Source: JAENVT01 sp031373785 (GTDB taxonomy: Bacteria > Actinomycetota > Acidimicrobiia > Acidimicrobiales > Ilumatobacteraceae). From it: DNA of 37,610 nucleotides. The stretch covers positions 1 to 37,610 of the forward strand of contig JANMNE010000148.1 in the NCBI GenBank assembly GCA_031373785.1, in the 5' to 3' direction. Position 1 is the first letter of the stretch. Every line of letters begins with the position of its first letter. This document shows, one piece after another, positions 7,629 to 15,916 of this stretch. The position numbers were made by a program, and so were the translations under genes. The notes beneath the pieces were generated by a model, which was not told the origin of the DNA, ran no database searches, and saw nothing but the letters and a program-made list of their open reading frames with translations.

Positions 7629-8731
7629 TGGGCGATTCGACGATCGGCGTGAACTTGCTGTGGTGCGTGCCCGGCGACGTCGGCGGGTCCGAGGAGTACC
7701 TCGTCCGGCAGCTCCTCGGGCTGGCCGAGGCGGCACCACAGTTCCGGCCGACGTTGTATGTCGTGGACGGCTTCCCCGATGCTCATCTGGACCTCGCGGG
7801 CATGTTCCCAACGGTAGTCGCCTCGTTCGACGGCGCGTCGCGCGGCCGGCGGATCCTCGGTGAGGTGACGTGGTTCCGGCGGCGATCGTCGAACGCCGAT
7901 CTGCGCCATCACGGCGGCGGCACCGCTCCCCTCGGTGCGGTGCGGCCGTATGTGCTGACGATTCACGACCTGCAGTACCGCACGTTCCCGGAGTACTTCA
8001 GCCGCAAGAAGCGCACGTATCTGGCGACAGCGATCGGCCGGTCCGTGCGCAGCGCAACCGTCGTCACCGTGCCCAGCGACTACGTCCGGACCTCCGTGAT
8101 CGACGCCTACGACGCCGACCCGTCGAAGGTCATGGTGGTACCGCACGGGTTCGAGCCCGCCTTGCTGACCGATGTCACCGACGCCGGCGCACTTCGGCAT
8201 CGGTTCTCGCTCGGCGACGGACCGGTGATCGTGTACCCGGCCGTCACGCACCACCACAAGAACCACCGCTTCCTGCTCGAACTGCTGTCGACGAGGTGGC
8301 GCGATCCCGAGTTGCGCCTCGTGCTGATCGGAGGGAGCGGCGGCGCCGAAGCGGAAGTGCAATCGGCGAACGATCCGCGAGTTCGGCGCCTGGGACGGGT
8401 GGCGGCCGCCGATCGCAACGGCCTGCTGAAGATGGCCGAGGCCATGGTCTTCCCGAGCCAGTACGAGGGCTTCGGTGCACCGCTGATCGAGGCAATGGCG
8501 CTCGGCTGCCCGGTCGTGGCCAGCAACGCGACGTGCATCCCCGCCGTCGTCGATGGCGCAGGTCTGGTGCTGCCGCTTGTGATCGACGCGTGGTCCGATG
8601 CCCTCGCACGTGTCGCCCGCGCTCGGTCGGTGATGATCGCCGCAGGGCGGCGACGTGCAGCCGAGTTCACCGCCGTGGCTTCCGGTGCCGCGCTGGCCGC
8701 GGCCTATGCGAAGGCGCTCGGGCAAGCATGA
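7628..8731 (+). CDS. GT4 family glycosyltransferase
   Basis: This 367-residue GT-B enzyme has VGGSEEYLVRQLLGL near the N-terminus, LTIHDLQYRTFPEYFS (about 107-122) and the donor-site E-x7-E motif YEGFGAPLIEAMALG, followed by VVASN. It resembles mannosyl- or rhamnosyl-type GT4 enzymes of polysaccharide clusters; neither donor nor acceptor is shown by the sequence. It overlaps its upstream neighbour by one base and its downstream neighbour by four (ATGA, 8728-8731), the middle of a three-gene coupled set. Confidence 0.9.
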   Translation: MGDSTIGVNLLWCVPGDVGGSEEYLVRQLLGLAEAAPQFRPTLYVVDGFPDAHLDLAGMFPTVVASFDGASRGRRILGEVTWFRRRSSNADLRHHGGGTAPLGAVRPYVLTIHDLQYRTFPEYFSRKKRTYLATAIGRSVRSATVVTVPSDYVRTSVIDAYDADPSKVMVVPHGFEPALLTDVTDAGALRHRFSLGDGPVIVYPAVTHHHKNHRFLLELLSTRWRDPELRLVLIGGSGGAEAEVQSANDPRVRRLGRVAAADRNGLLKMAEAMVFPSQYEGFGAPLIEAMALGCPVVASNATCIPAVVDGAGLVLPLVIDAWSDALARVARARSVMIAAGRRRAAEFTAVASGAALAAAYAKALGQA

Positions 8732-9966
8732 ACCCGCACCGACTGCGTATCGCGATCCTGTGCCCGCACTTCGAACCCGATACCGCGCCGACCGGCGTGG
8801 TCATGACGCGGATCGTCAGTGAGCTCGCCGAGCTCGGCCATGAGATGCATGTCATCACGGCGTTGCCCTGGTACCGCGATCACGCGGTCGAGCCCGGTTG
8901 GCGGGCGCGCTGGTCGCGTCACGAGTGGACGGAGTGGGGCTCGATCACGCGCGTCAACCCCTTCCCGGGTGGCGACAAGCGCAACCTCGTGCGCCGCGCT
9001 GCCGGCTTCGCCGGGTTCAGTGCCGTGGCTGGTCTGTCGTCGTTGCGTGGGGGACGCGTGGACGCGGTGATCGCCATGTCGCCGCCGTTGACGATGGGCC
9101 TGACCGGTTGGGGCACGCACGTGATCCGTCGCGGGCCGTTGATCTTCAACATCCAAGACGTGTTCCCCGACGCCGCTGTCGAGACCGGCGCCATCACCAG
9201 CCGGCGGATCATCGCCATGGCCCGGTGGCTCGAGCGGGTCAGCTACCACCGCGCTGCGGCCGTCACCGTGCTCAGCAGCGATCTGCGCGAGAACGTTGCC
9301 GCCAAGGTCCGGCCGTCGAAGCGGTCCGATGTGCGCGTCATCCCCAACTTCGTCGACACCGATGCGATCCGGCCGCGCAACCGGATGACCGCGCTGCGGG
9401 CGGAGCTCGGCATCGGGGCCGAGACGGTGGTGCTGTACGCCGGCAACGTGGGCTTCTCGCAGTCGCTGGAGATGGTGGTCGACGCAGCCAGAGCCTTGCC
9501 CGCGTTGACCTTCGTGATCAATGGCGACGGCGCGGCGCGGGCGTCGTTGGTCGAGCGTGCCGGTGGAATCACCAACATTCGATTCTCCGGCTACCAGCCG
9601 GCAGATCGGCTGCCCGAAGTGCTGGCCACCGGCGACATCCACCTGGTGCCGTTGAAGGCCGGCCTGGGCCGCGTCAGCGTGCCGTCCAAGACCTATTCGA
9701 TCCTTGCCGCGGGCCGGCCCGTCCTGGCCTCGATCGACGCTGGCACCGAGGTCCCGCGCATCCTTGCCGAGTCAGAGGGCGGCCTGTGCGTGCCGCCCGA
9801 TGATCCGGAGGCGCTGCGCGAAGCGTTGCAACGATTGGCCGGCCACCCGGCCGAGCGGGACGCGATGGGGGTCGCCGGGCGGCGATGGGTCGAGTCGGCG
9901 GCGTCGCCCGCAGCGGTTGCCCGGGCCTACGCCGATCTGATTGTCGAGCTGAACCAGCGTCGATGA
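8728..9966 (+). CDS. WcaI/WbuB-like GT4 glycosyltransferase
   Basis: The 412-residue protein begins with a segment typical of WcaI/WbuB-type glycosyltransferases (LCPHFEPDTAPTGVVMTRIV, then LGHEMHVITALPWY). The central FNIQDVFPDAAVETGAI also marks this branch. The C-terminal donor domain has VVLYAGNVGFSQSLE and LVPLKAGLGRVSVPSKTYSI. These enzymes usually act early on lipid-linked sugars in capsule or O-antigen assembly. The ATG overlaps the upstream stop (ATGA). A 39-base gap with its own -10 box separates it from the next gene. Confidence 0.9.
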   Translation: MNPHRLRIAILCPHFEPDTAPTGVVMTRIVSELAELGHEMHVITALPWYRDHAVEPGWRARWSRHEWTEWGSITRVNPFPGGDKRNLVRRAAGFAGFSAVAGLSSLRGGRVDAVIAMSPPLTMGLTGWGTHVIRRGPLIFNIQDVFPDAAVETGAITSRRIIAMARWLERVSYHRAAAVTVLSSDLRENVAAKVRPSKRSDVRVIPNFVDTDAIRPRNRMTALRAELGIGAETVVLYAGNVGFSQSLEMVVDAARALPALTFVINGDGAARASLVERAGGITNIRFSGYQPADRLPEVLATGDIHLVPLKAGLGRVSVPSKTYSILAAGRPVLASIDAGTEVPRILAESEGGLCVPPDDPEALREALQRLAGHPAERDAMGVAGRRWVESAASPAAVARAYADLIVELNQRR

Positions 9967-9990
9967 CTCAGTTTTGATTCGGGGAGCCGA

Positions 9991-9996
9991 TAGCCT
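9991..9996 (+). promoter_or_regulatory. -10 box TAGCCT
   Basis: TAGCCT ends nine bases before GTG 10006. The same hexamer at the same distance precedes the GTG of the giant GT2 gene at 17904. Confidence 0.45.
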
Positions 9997-10005
9997 CGCA
10001 TCTTC

Positions 10006-10869
10006 GTGGCTCCGTCATCATCCGCCAAAAAAGTTGCCAGGCTCGCCTCGCGAGGCAAGGGCAAGAAGGTCCGCTTCCAGGGCGGCTCTGTTTTCCCGAT
10101 CGCCGTGACGCTCGTCGTCCTCCTGGGGCTGTTCGCGATCGTCTACGGCCGCCAGAGCCGGCCGAGCGACGGGTCCGGTGTTCCGAGGGTCAACGATGGC
10201 ACCAACACCGATGCGCACTGGCACGCTGCGTTCGGCATCTACATCTGCGACACCTTCCAGCCGAAGATCACCGGCACGAAGGAAGAGACCGGGATCGACT
10301 CCACCGGCGCCCAGGTGCTGCTGAACGAGAAGTTCAAGACTCTCGGTGTGCACAGCCACGGTGACGGCATCGTCCACTACCACCCGTATTCCACCAAGGC
10401 CTCGGGTAACCGCGCCAAGCTCGGTGTGTTCCTCGACGTCTACGACATCAAGTTGGCCGACACCGAACTGGTGATGCCGGCCGATCAGGGCGGCGACAAG
10501 TGGTCGACGAAAGACACCAAGTGCAACAACAAGGACAGCGACCTCATCGTCCGTGTGTGGGATCACTTCGACAAGCCCGCCGAGTTCCACGACGTCGTCA
10601 CCGATTTCAACAACATTCGCATCACCAACGACGGCATGGTGTTCACCGTTGCCTTCGTCCCGAAGGGCACCGAGATCCCGCAGCCTGATTGGGCCGCCCA
10701 GCTGCCCACGCTCGGCGCGTCTGACGGTGGCAACGTCGCCCCGCCCACCACGATCGTCGGCGCGACGACCCTGGTTCCACCCGTGCCGGAGAGCACGACG
10801 ATCCCCGGCGAGACCTCGACATCCGTTGCCGGCACCACGACACTGGCGCCGACCACCACCGGCGGCTGA
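10006..10869 (+). CDS. Membrane-anchored histidine-rich extracytoplasmic protein of unknown function
   Basis: The 287-residue protein has a very basic N-terminus (1-24), one membrane segment (about 28-48) and an outside domain. That domain is marked by histidines: H71 and H73 (HWH), then H116, H118, H124 and H126 within VHSHGDGIVHYHPY. Cys81 and Cys173 could form a disulfide. The last 45 residues are a Thr/Pro/Ser-rich tail of the kind that often spans a cell wall or is glycosylated. The pattern suggests metal binding outside the cell, but I know no named family for it. It starts with GTG after a TAGCCT box, and its TGA overlaps the ATG of the pyrophosphorylase gene, so it belongs to the sugar-nucleotide operon. 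Confidence 0.8.
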   Translation: MAPSSSAKKVARLASRGKGKKVRFQGGSVFPIAVTLVVLLGLFAIVYGRQSRPSDGSGVPRVNDGTNTDAHWHAAFGIYICDTFQPKITGTKEETGIDSTGAQVLLNEKFKTLGVHSHGDGIVHYHPYSTKASGNRAKLGVFLDVYDIKLADTELVMPADQGGDKWSTKDTKCNNKDSDLIVRVWDHFDKPAEFHDVVTDFNNIRITNDGMVFTVAFVPKGTEIPQPDWAAQLPTLGASDGGNVAPPTTIVGATTLVPPVPESTTIPGETSTSVAGTTTLAPTTTGG

Positions 10870-11873
10870 TGCGCGCCGTCGTACTGGTCGGCGGCTTCGG
10901 AACGCGACTGCGGCCCCTCACGCTGACCACACCCAAGCCGATGCTACCGGTCGGGCATGTGCCGATCATCGAACGACTGGTCGACAACCTGGCCAAGGGT
11001 GGAGTCACCGAAGTCACCTTGGCCCTCGGCTTCAAGCCGGGACCGTTCGTCGAGGCGTTCCCCACCGGTGAGTGCAATGGGGTCGCCCTGCACTACGCCG
11101 TCGAACCCGAGCCGCTCGACACCGCGGGTGCGATCCGGTTCGCCGCCGACTTCAGCGGGATCGACGACACGTTCGTGGTCGCCAACGGCGATGTGCTGAC
11201 CGACCTCGACATCGCTGCCCTGGTCGACTTCCATCGGCGGCATTCGGCTGAAGCGACGATCCACCTGATCGGTGTCGATGACCCGTCGTCGTTCGGGGTC
11301 ATCGGCACCGACAACGACGGCCGGGTCGAGCGGTTCGTCGAGAAGCCGGCTCCGGGCACTGCGCCGAGCAACCAGATCAACGGCGGTACGTACGTGCTCG
11401 AACCGTCGGTGCTGCAGCGCATCCCCGCCGGACGCAAGGTGTCGATCGAGCGGGTCACGTTTCCAGAGATCGTCGCCGGTGGCCGCCTGTTCGCGATGGC
11501 GACCGACGACTACTGGCTCGACGCGGGCAACCCGGCGTTGTACCTGCAGGCCAATCTCGACCTCATCGATGGCACGCGACACCTGCATAACTGCGTCGGC
11601 GTGCACAGCGGCGCGCGCGTCGACTCCACGGCAACCGTCACCCACAGCGTCGTCGCCGACGGCGTGGTGGTGGGTGCCGGGGCGACCGTCACCGATTCGG
11701 TGCTGCTGCCGGGGGCCGTCGTCGATGACCACGCCACAGTGGCAAACTCGGTGGTAATGGGCAAGGTCGGCGCTGGCGCCAGCGTGACACGGACTGTGCT
11801 GGGCTTGCATGGTCAGGTCGCGCCCGGCGAATCCGCGTCGGATGAGCTGCGGCCCACCATCGACCCGACGTGA
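10869..11873 (+). CDS. manC: Sugar-1-phosphate nucleotidyltransferase, probable mannose-1-phosphate guanylyltransferase
   Basis: The 334-residue enzyme has the nucleotidyltransferase signature GGFGTRLRPLT (8-18) with PKPMLPV (22-28), ANGDVLTD for metal binding and FVEKP for sugar binding. From about residue 240 it carries left-handed beta-helix hexapeptide repeats (GARVDSTATV, GAVVDDHATV). This two-domain form matches actinobacterial and archaeal GDP-mannose pyrophosphorylases, which make GDP-mannose from GTP and mannose-1-phosphate. A glucose-1-phosphate enzyme with dTTP or UTP cannot be ruled out. Phosphomannomutase (29017) and Gmd (14916) in the same window supply substrate and use product. 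It is coupled to both neighbours (TGATG at 10867-10871; GTGA at 11870-11873). Confidence 0.85.
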   Translation: MRAVVLVGGFGTRLRPLTLTTPKPMLPVGHVPIIERLVDNLAKGGVTEVTLALGFKPGPFVEAFPTGECNGVALHYAVEPEPLDTAGAIRFAADFSGIDDTFVVANGDVLTDLDIAALVDFHRRHSAEATIHLIGVDDPSSFGVIGTDNDGRVERFVEKPAPGTAPSNQINGGTYVLEPSVLQRIPAGRKVSIERVTFPEIVAGGRLFAMATDDYWLDAGNPALYLQANLDLIDGTRHLHNCVGVHSGARVDSTATVTHSVVADGVVVGAGATVTDSVLLPGAVVDDHATVANSVVMGKVGAGASVTRTVLGLHGQVAPGESASDELRPTIDPT

Positions 11874-12766
11874 ACGTACTGGTCGTCGGAGGCGCCGGGT
11901 TCCTCGGATCGCACCTGGTCGATCGGCTGATCGCCGAGGGCAACACGGTTGACGTCGTCGACGATCTGTCCAGCGGGTCCTTGGCCAACCTCGCTGATGC
12001 CCGGGCAGCCGGTGGCGCGCTGAAGATCCACACGCTCGATGTGCTCGCCGACGAGTTCTCCGCATTAGCCGCGATGCGCCCACCCGACGTCGTCTACCAC
12101 CTTGCCTGGCTGCCACCCGGCCGCGGCGCAGCGGTGCAGGCCGGCCGCGCCGTGCAGGGCATGCTGGCCGTGCTCGAGGCGGCGCGAAAGCAAGGCTCGA
12201 AGGTGGTCACGATCTTGCCGGGGGCGGCGCTGTATGGCGATGTGCCGATGCGCGACCTGCCGATCAAAGAGGGGCACGCGTGGAACCCCGTCGGGCTGCA
12301 CGGCATCGTCGCCAAGGCGATCGTCGATCTGCTGAACCTGTATCGCGCCGACCACACCGTCGAGTTCACGGCGCTGGCGATGAGCACCGTGTACGGGCCA
12401 CGCCAACGCGTCGACGGAGGTGTGGTCAGCTCGTTCGCCCACGCGCTCCGCGACGGCACGAGCCCGTCGATCCACGGCGACGGTCGCCAGACCCGCGACT
12501 TTCTCTACGTCGACGATGCCGTCGATGCCTTGGTCCGCGCCGGCGCCCGCGGTGGTGGCCTGGTCGTCAACATCGGCTCGGGGGTCAGTACCTCGATCCG
12601 CGACCTGTGGTCGATGATGGCCGGTCCCGGTGCGCAGGCTCCCGTCGCCGCAGCACGCCGTGCCAACGACATCTCGTGGTTCGCCCTGTCGCCGACGCGG
12701 GCGCGCATCCACCTGGCCTGGGCACCATGGACCGACCTCGGGGTCGGTCTGCGCTCACTCGTGTGA
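11870..12766 (+). CDS. NAD-dependent epimerase/dehydratase-fold protein with catalytic residues replaced
   Basis: The 298-residue extended SDR has an intact Rossmann motif GGAGFLG (7-13), an acidic NAD site at DVVDDLSSG (28-36) and the downstream sugar-binding segment GRQTRDFLYVDDAVDA. The catalytic centre is altered. The Ser/Thr four residues before the conserved YG is Gly118 (GAALYG, 118-123), and the YxxxK region reads GLHGIVAK (142-149), which places Gly145 where Tyr is expected; Lys149 remains. Normal epimerase or dehydratase chemistry looks impossible, so it may be a binding or regulatory protein, or use other residues. The GTG start overlaps the manC stop. Its stop lies inside the end of fbiA on the other strand (12755-12766). 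Confidence 0.85.
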   Translation: MNVLVVGGAGFLGSHLVDRLIAEGNTVDVVDDLSSGSLANLADARAAGGALKIHTLDVLADEFSALAAMRPPDVVYHLAWLPPGRGAAVQAGRAVQGMLAVLEAARKQGSKVVTILPGAALYGDVPMRDLPIKEGHAWNPVGLHGIVAKAIVDLLNLYRADHTVEFTALAMSTVYGPRQRVDGGVVSSFAHALRDGTSPSIHGDGRQTRDFLYVDDAVDALVRAGARGGGLVVNIGSGVSTSIRDLWSMMAGPGAQAPVAAARRANDISWFALSPTRARIHLAWAPWTDLGVGLRSLV

Positions 12767-13714
12767 CGCGGCGAGCAACGAGACGCGGGCGAGCTCGGCA
12801 CCGATCGCCGGACTGCTCATCACCGACGGCGTGATCACGGCGCGCACACCCTCGGCCTCGACAGCATCAGCCAGATGTGCGTCGACCGGATCGATCACGA
12901 GCGTGCCGGCGATCGCCGCGTAGAGGCGGGCAACCCCGACGACGGAGGGCTCGTGGCCGAGCTCGCTCAGCATGTGGTCGGCCGGCCCCTTCAGCGCTGC
13001 GCCGCCCACGATCGGAGAGATCGCCACGACCGACGATCGACGAGCGCCGAGGATGTCGTCGACGCGTCGCAACGTGCGGATCGGGCCGATCGACACGATC
13101 GGGTTCGACGGCGCGATCATCACGCAGGTAGCCGATTGCAGCACGTCGTCGAGCCCGGGCGTGAGCTCGGCCTCGTCGGCGCCGTCGAAGCGCACGGCGC
13201 GCACCGCCACACCGTGGCGCAACTGGACGAAGTACTCCTGGAACGACACGTCGCCACCCTCGGCCAGCGTCACCACCGTGGAGACCGTCTGGTTGGTCAT
13301 CGGCACCAACCGCTGACGAACGCCCCATGCCCTGCAGATCTCGGCGGTCACATCGGCCAGCGTCGCACCCTCGGCCAGACGCGCCGTGCGGTAGAAGTGG
13401 GTCGCCAGATCGCGATCGCCGAGGTTGAACCACGTCGGTGCGGCGGCGGAGCGATCCGGCCTCACCATCGCGTAGCGCTGCAGCGCCTCCATCGCCCGCC
13501 ACGACTCGTCGGCCAGTCCCCAGCCGCGGACGGGGTCGATTGCGTCGGCCAACGTGTAGGTGACAGTGTCGAGGTCGGGGGAGATGGCCAGACCGTGTAG
13601 CACCGTGTCGTCGCCGGTGTTCACGATCCCGACGGTGTCGGCGCGGTCGACCACCTGAGCCAGCGCGCCGAGAAAGCGTGCTGCCCCCACGCCACCGCAC
13701 AGGACTGCGATCAC
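12755..13714 (-). CDS. fbiA: 2-phospho-L-lactate transferase family protein (FbiA/CofD), coenzyme F420 biosynthesis
   Basis: The 319-residue protein is a FbiA/CofD enzyme. It begins with IAVLCGGVGAARFLGAL and has NTGDDTVLHGL (32-42) and SPDLDTVTYTLA (45-56), conserved segments around the metal and nucleotide site, then MTNQTVSTVV and IAPSNPIVSIGPI. It joins the phospholactyl or phosphoenolpyruvyl moiety of an activated GPP/LPPG donor to the deazaflavin Fo, giving F420-0 or its dehydro form. The start is a GTG at 13714 overlapping the TGA of the upstream glycosyltransferase (GTGA). FbiB, its usual actinobacterial neighbour, is not beside it. The presence of fbiA indicates an F420-making organism. 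Confidence 0.92.
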   Translation of the reverse strand: MIAVLCGGVGAARFLGALAQVVDRADTVGIVNTGDDTVLHGLAISPDLDTVTYTLADAIDPVRGWGLADESWRAMEALQRYAMVRPDRSAAAPTWFNLGDRDLATHFYRTARLAEGATLADVTAEICRAWGVRQRLVPMTNQTVSTVVTLAEGGDVSFQEYFVQLRHGVAVRAVRFDGADEAELTPGLDDVLQSATCVMIAPSNPIVSIGPIRTLRRVDDILGARRSSVVAISPIVGGAALKGPADHMLSELGHEPSVVGVARLYAAIAGTLVIDPVDAHLADAVEAEGVRAVITPSVMSSPAIGAELARVSLLAASHE

Positions 13715-14808
13715 GTGCCATGCTCGTCGGCCAGGCGGCGATACAGCGCGACGAGGTCGGTGGCGCAACGCTGCCACGAGAACGTCGTCAGCTGCGTTGC
13801 CGCGGCGGTCAGCAGGGCGGCGCGGGTGGCGTCGTCGAATGCGGCACGTGCCAGGTTGGTCGCCAGCGCGATCGCATCGTCGGCATCGCACAGCAGACCG
13901 GCCGCGCCGCACACCTCGGGGATGCTGCCGCGGTTGCTCGCCACGATGGGCGCACCGACCTGCATGGCGTCGAGCAGGGGAAAGCCAAAGCCCTCGTCGA
14001 GCGACGGATACGCCAGGACGGTCGCATGGTGGAGCAACCACGAACGCGACGCGTCGTCGATGCGGCCGGTCATGACGACTCGCCGGGCGGCCGCTTGGTC
14101 GAGCCCGTCGATGGCCGCGTTGATCGCCCGGCGGTCGTCTCCGTCTGCGCCGGCCAGCACCAGCAGGATCTCGTCGTGCTCGGACGCCAGCAGGCCGAAC
14201 GCCTCGACCAGGATCGGGAGGTTCTTGCGCCGCTCGAGTGTGCCGATGGCGGCGATGAACGGTCGCCCGACCAGCGCCGGGATCGGTGGATCGGCCGTGA
14301 CGGCCGGCACGGGTACCGCGGCCAGGGGGATCGTGGCGACCCGGGCCCCAGGGAAGAGATCGGCGATCTCGGCGGCTGTGGCGATGGAACTGGCGTGTAC
14401 GGTCGCCCCGCGCTGGATGGCCCGGCTCAAGACCCGGCCCGCCTGGTGGACGGCACCCGAGGCGAGCGACGGATGACGCAAGAACCAGCAGTCGTACACC
14501 GAGACGACCTGGGCGGCGCGACATGGCGGCACCACGTAGTTCGTGCCATGCACGATGTCGGGCTCGCCGAGGAATCGATCGACGCGCGGCCGATCGGCGA
14601 TGGCCCACAGGCGGTGGGCCAGCAGCGCGGGGATCGGCAGGCGGCGAATACCAGGCGCCGGGCGGGACCGGAACGACACGATGTAGTCGACCAGTTCCAC
14701 ATCGTCGAGCGTGGCCAGCGAGGTGTGCATCGCGTCCACCGCGTGCCCGACGCCGGTCCGCGGCCCAGCGAGGGGACCGACATCGAAGGCGACACGCAAC
14801 GGGCTCAT
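13711..14808 (-). CDS. GT4 family glycosyltransferase
   Basis: The 365-residue GT-B enzyme has an N-terminal domain with VGPLAGPRTGVGHAVDAM and a central DIVHGTNYVVPP, then the donor domain FIAAIGTLERRKNLPIL and the E-x7-D/E region LDEGFGFPLLDAMQVG, followed by VASNRGSIPEV. It is a retaining glycosyltransferase of the mannosyltransferase-like group; its substrate is unknown. It starts at ATG 14808 (MSPLRVAFDV), ten bases from a TAGCCT box, and its stop overlaps the GTG of fbiA. It is probably part of the same surface-glycan programme as the three GT4 genes upstream, though on the other strand. Confidence 0.9.
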   Translation of the reverse strand: MSPLRVAFDVGPLAGPRTGVGHAVDAMHTSLATLDDVELVDYIVSFRSRPAPGIRRLPIPALLAHRLWAIADRPRVDRFLGEPDIVHGTNYVVPPCRAAQVVSVYDCWFLRHPSLASGAVHQAGRVLSRAIQRGATVHASSIATAAEIADLFPGARVATIPLAAVPVPAVTADPPIPALVGRPFIAAIGTLERRKNLPILVEAFGLLASEHDEILLVLAGADGDDRRAINAAIDGLDQAAARRVVMTGRIDDASRSWLLHHATVLAYPSLDEGFGFPLLDAMQVGAPIVASNRGSIPEVCGAAGLLCDADDAIALATNLARAAFDDATRAALLTAAATQLTTFSWQRCATDLVALYRRLADEHGT

Positions 14809-14818
14809 GGGCAGGCCG

Positions 14819-14824
14819 AGGCTA
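14819..14824 (-). promoter_or_regulatory. -10 box TAGCCT
   Basis: On the minus strand TAGCCT ends ten bases before ATG 14808, in the gap shared with the divergent gmd gene. It should drive the glycosyltransferase-fbiA pair. Confidence 0.45.
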
Positions 14825-14901
14825 GCCGTTGCCGTCAGAAGGTGGCTCGACGCCATAGACTGCCGTGTCCAGCTTTCCGGCCTGGCCGGGCCCGACCCTT
14901 C

Positions 14902-14907
14902 GAAGGA
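14902..14907 (+). promoter_or_regulatory. Ribosome-binding site of gmd
   Basis: GAAGGA lies eight bases before ATG 14916 and decides that start over an in-frame GTG at 14865. A TAGACT hexamer at 14856-14861 is a plausible -10 and would give a leader of roughly 50 bases. Confidence 0.6.
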
Positions 14908-14915
14908 TTGCCAGC

Positions 14916-15905
14916 ATGCCTCGCGCGTTCATCACCGGTGTCACTGGCCAAGATGGCCAGCACCTCGCCGAGTTCCTCCATTCCAAGGGGTACGAGGTCT
15001 TTGGCATGGTCAAAGGTCAGAACAACCCCCGGATGACGATGATGCGCGATGAGTTCCCGTACGTCGAACCGGTGCCCGGCGACCTCGCCGACCTGCCGTC
15101 GTTGGTCAAGGCGCTCGACTCCACGCAACCCGACGAGGTCTACAACCTCGGTGCGATCTCCTTCGTGGCGTTGAGCTTCAACCAGGCCGAGCTGACCGCC
15201 AACATCACCGGCACGGGCGTGCTGCGCATGCTCGAGGCCATCCGTATGGTCGGCGGCGCGGAGAACAACCCCATCCGCTTCTACCAAGCCAGCAGCAGCG
15301 AGATGTTCGGCAAGGTTCGCGAAACACCGCAGACCGAACGCACGCCGTTCCATCCGCGTTCGCCGTACGGCTGCGCCAAGGTCTTCGGGCACGACATCGT
15401 TGTCAACTACCGCGAGAGCTACGGACTGTTCGCCTGCAGCGGCATCCTGTTCAACCACGAGGGCCCGCGGCGCGGGCTCGAGTTCGTCACGCGCAAGGTC
15501 ACCAACGCTGTCGCTCGCATCAAGCTCGGCCTGCAGACCGAGATCGTGCTCGGCAACCTCGACTCCAAGCGCGACTGGGGCTATGCCGGCGACTACGTGA
15601 AGGCCATGTGGTTGATGCTGCAGGAGGATCAGCCCGACGACTACGTCGTCGCGACCGGCACGACGTACAGCATCGAGGACCTGGTGCGCCTGGCGTTCGC
15701 CGAGGTCGGCATCGAGAACTGGCGCGACTACGTCCGCCAGGATCCGAAGTTCTTCCGCCCGGCCGAGGTCGATCTGTTGATCGGCGATCCGACCAAGGCT
15801 CGCGAGAAGCTCGGTTGGGAGCCGGAGATCGCATTCCCGGAGTTGATCCAGATGATGGTCGCCAACGACCTGAAGATCGAGGCGGAAAAGGCTCGACGCA
15901 GCTGA
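14916..15905 (+). CDS. gmd: GDP-mannose 4,6-dehydratase
   Basis: The 329-residue extended SDR begins with the Gmd hallmark ITGVTGQDGQHLAEF (6-20) and has an intact catalytic set: ASSSEMFG (125-132) and YxxxK at 151-155 (YGCAK). Further Gmd marks are EVYNLGA, FNHEGPRRG and LDSKRDWGYAGDYVKAMW. It converts GDP-D-mannose to GDP-4-keto-6-deoxy-D-mannose, the precursor of GDP-fucose, GDP-rhamnose and related deoxysugars. It is somewhat shorter than many Gmd proteins because the loop after the Rossmann motif is reduced. No partner reductase or epimerase with intact catalytic residues is seen in the window. Confidence 0.92.
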   Translation: MPRAFITGVTGQDGQHLAEFLHSKGYEVFGMVKGQNNPRMTMMRDEFPYVEPVPGDLADLPSLVKALDSTQPDEVYNLGAISFVALSFNQAELTANITGTGVLRMLEAIRMVGGAENNPIRFYQASSSEMFGKVRETPQTERTPFHPRSPYGCAKVFGHDIVVNYRESYGLFACSGILFNHEGPRRGLEFVTRKVTNAVARIKLGLQTEIVLGNLDSKRDWGYAGDYVKAMWLMLQEDQPDDYVVATGTTYSIEDLVRLAFAEVGIENWRDYVRQDPKFFRPAEVDLLIGDPTKAREKLGWEPEIAFPELIQMMVANDLKIEAEKARRS

Positions 15906-15916
15906 GGCCGACTCGG

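Noticed and set aside
5757..7811. Minus-strand 684-codon open frame
   Set aside because: It crosses the ferritin-like gene in the wrong frame and is antisense to a glycosyltransferase; its sequence is Arg/Gly/Pro-rich shadow coding.
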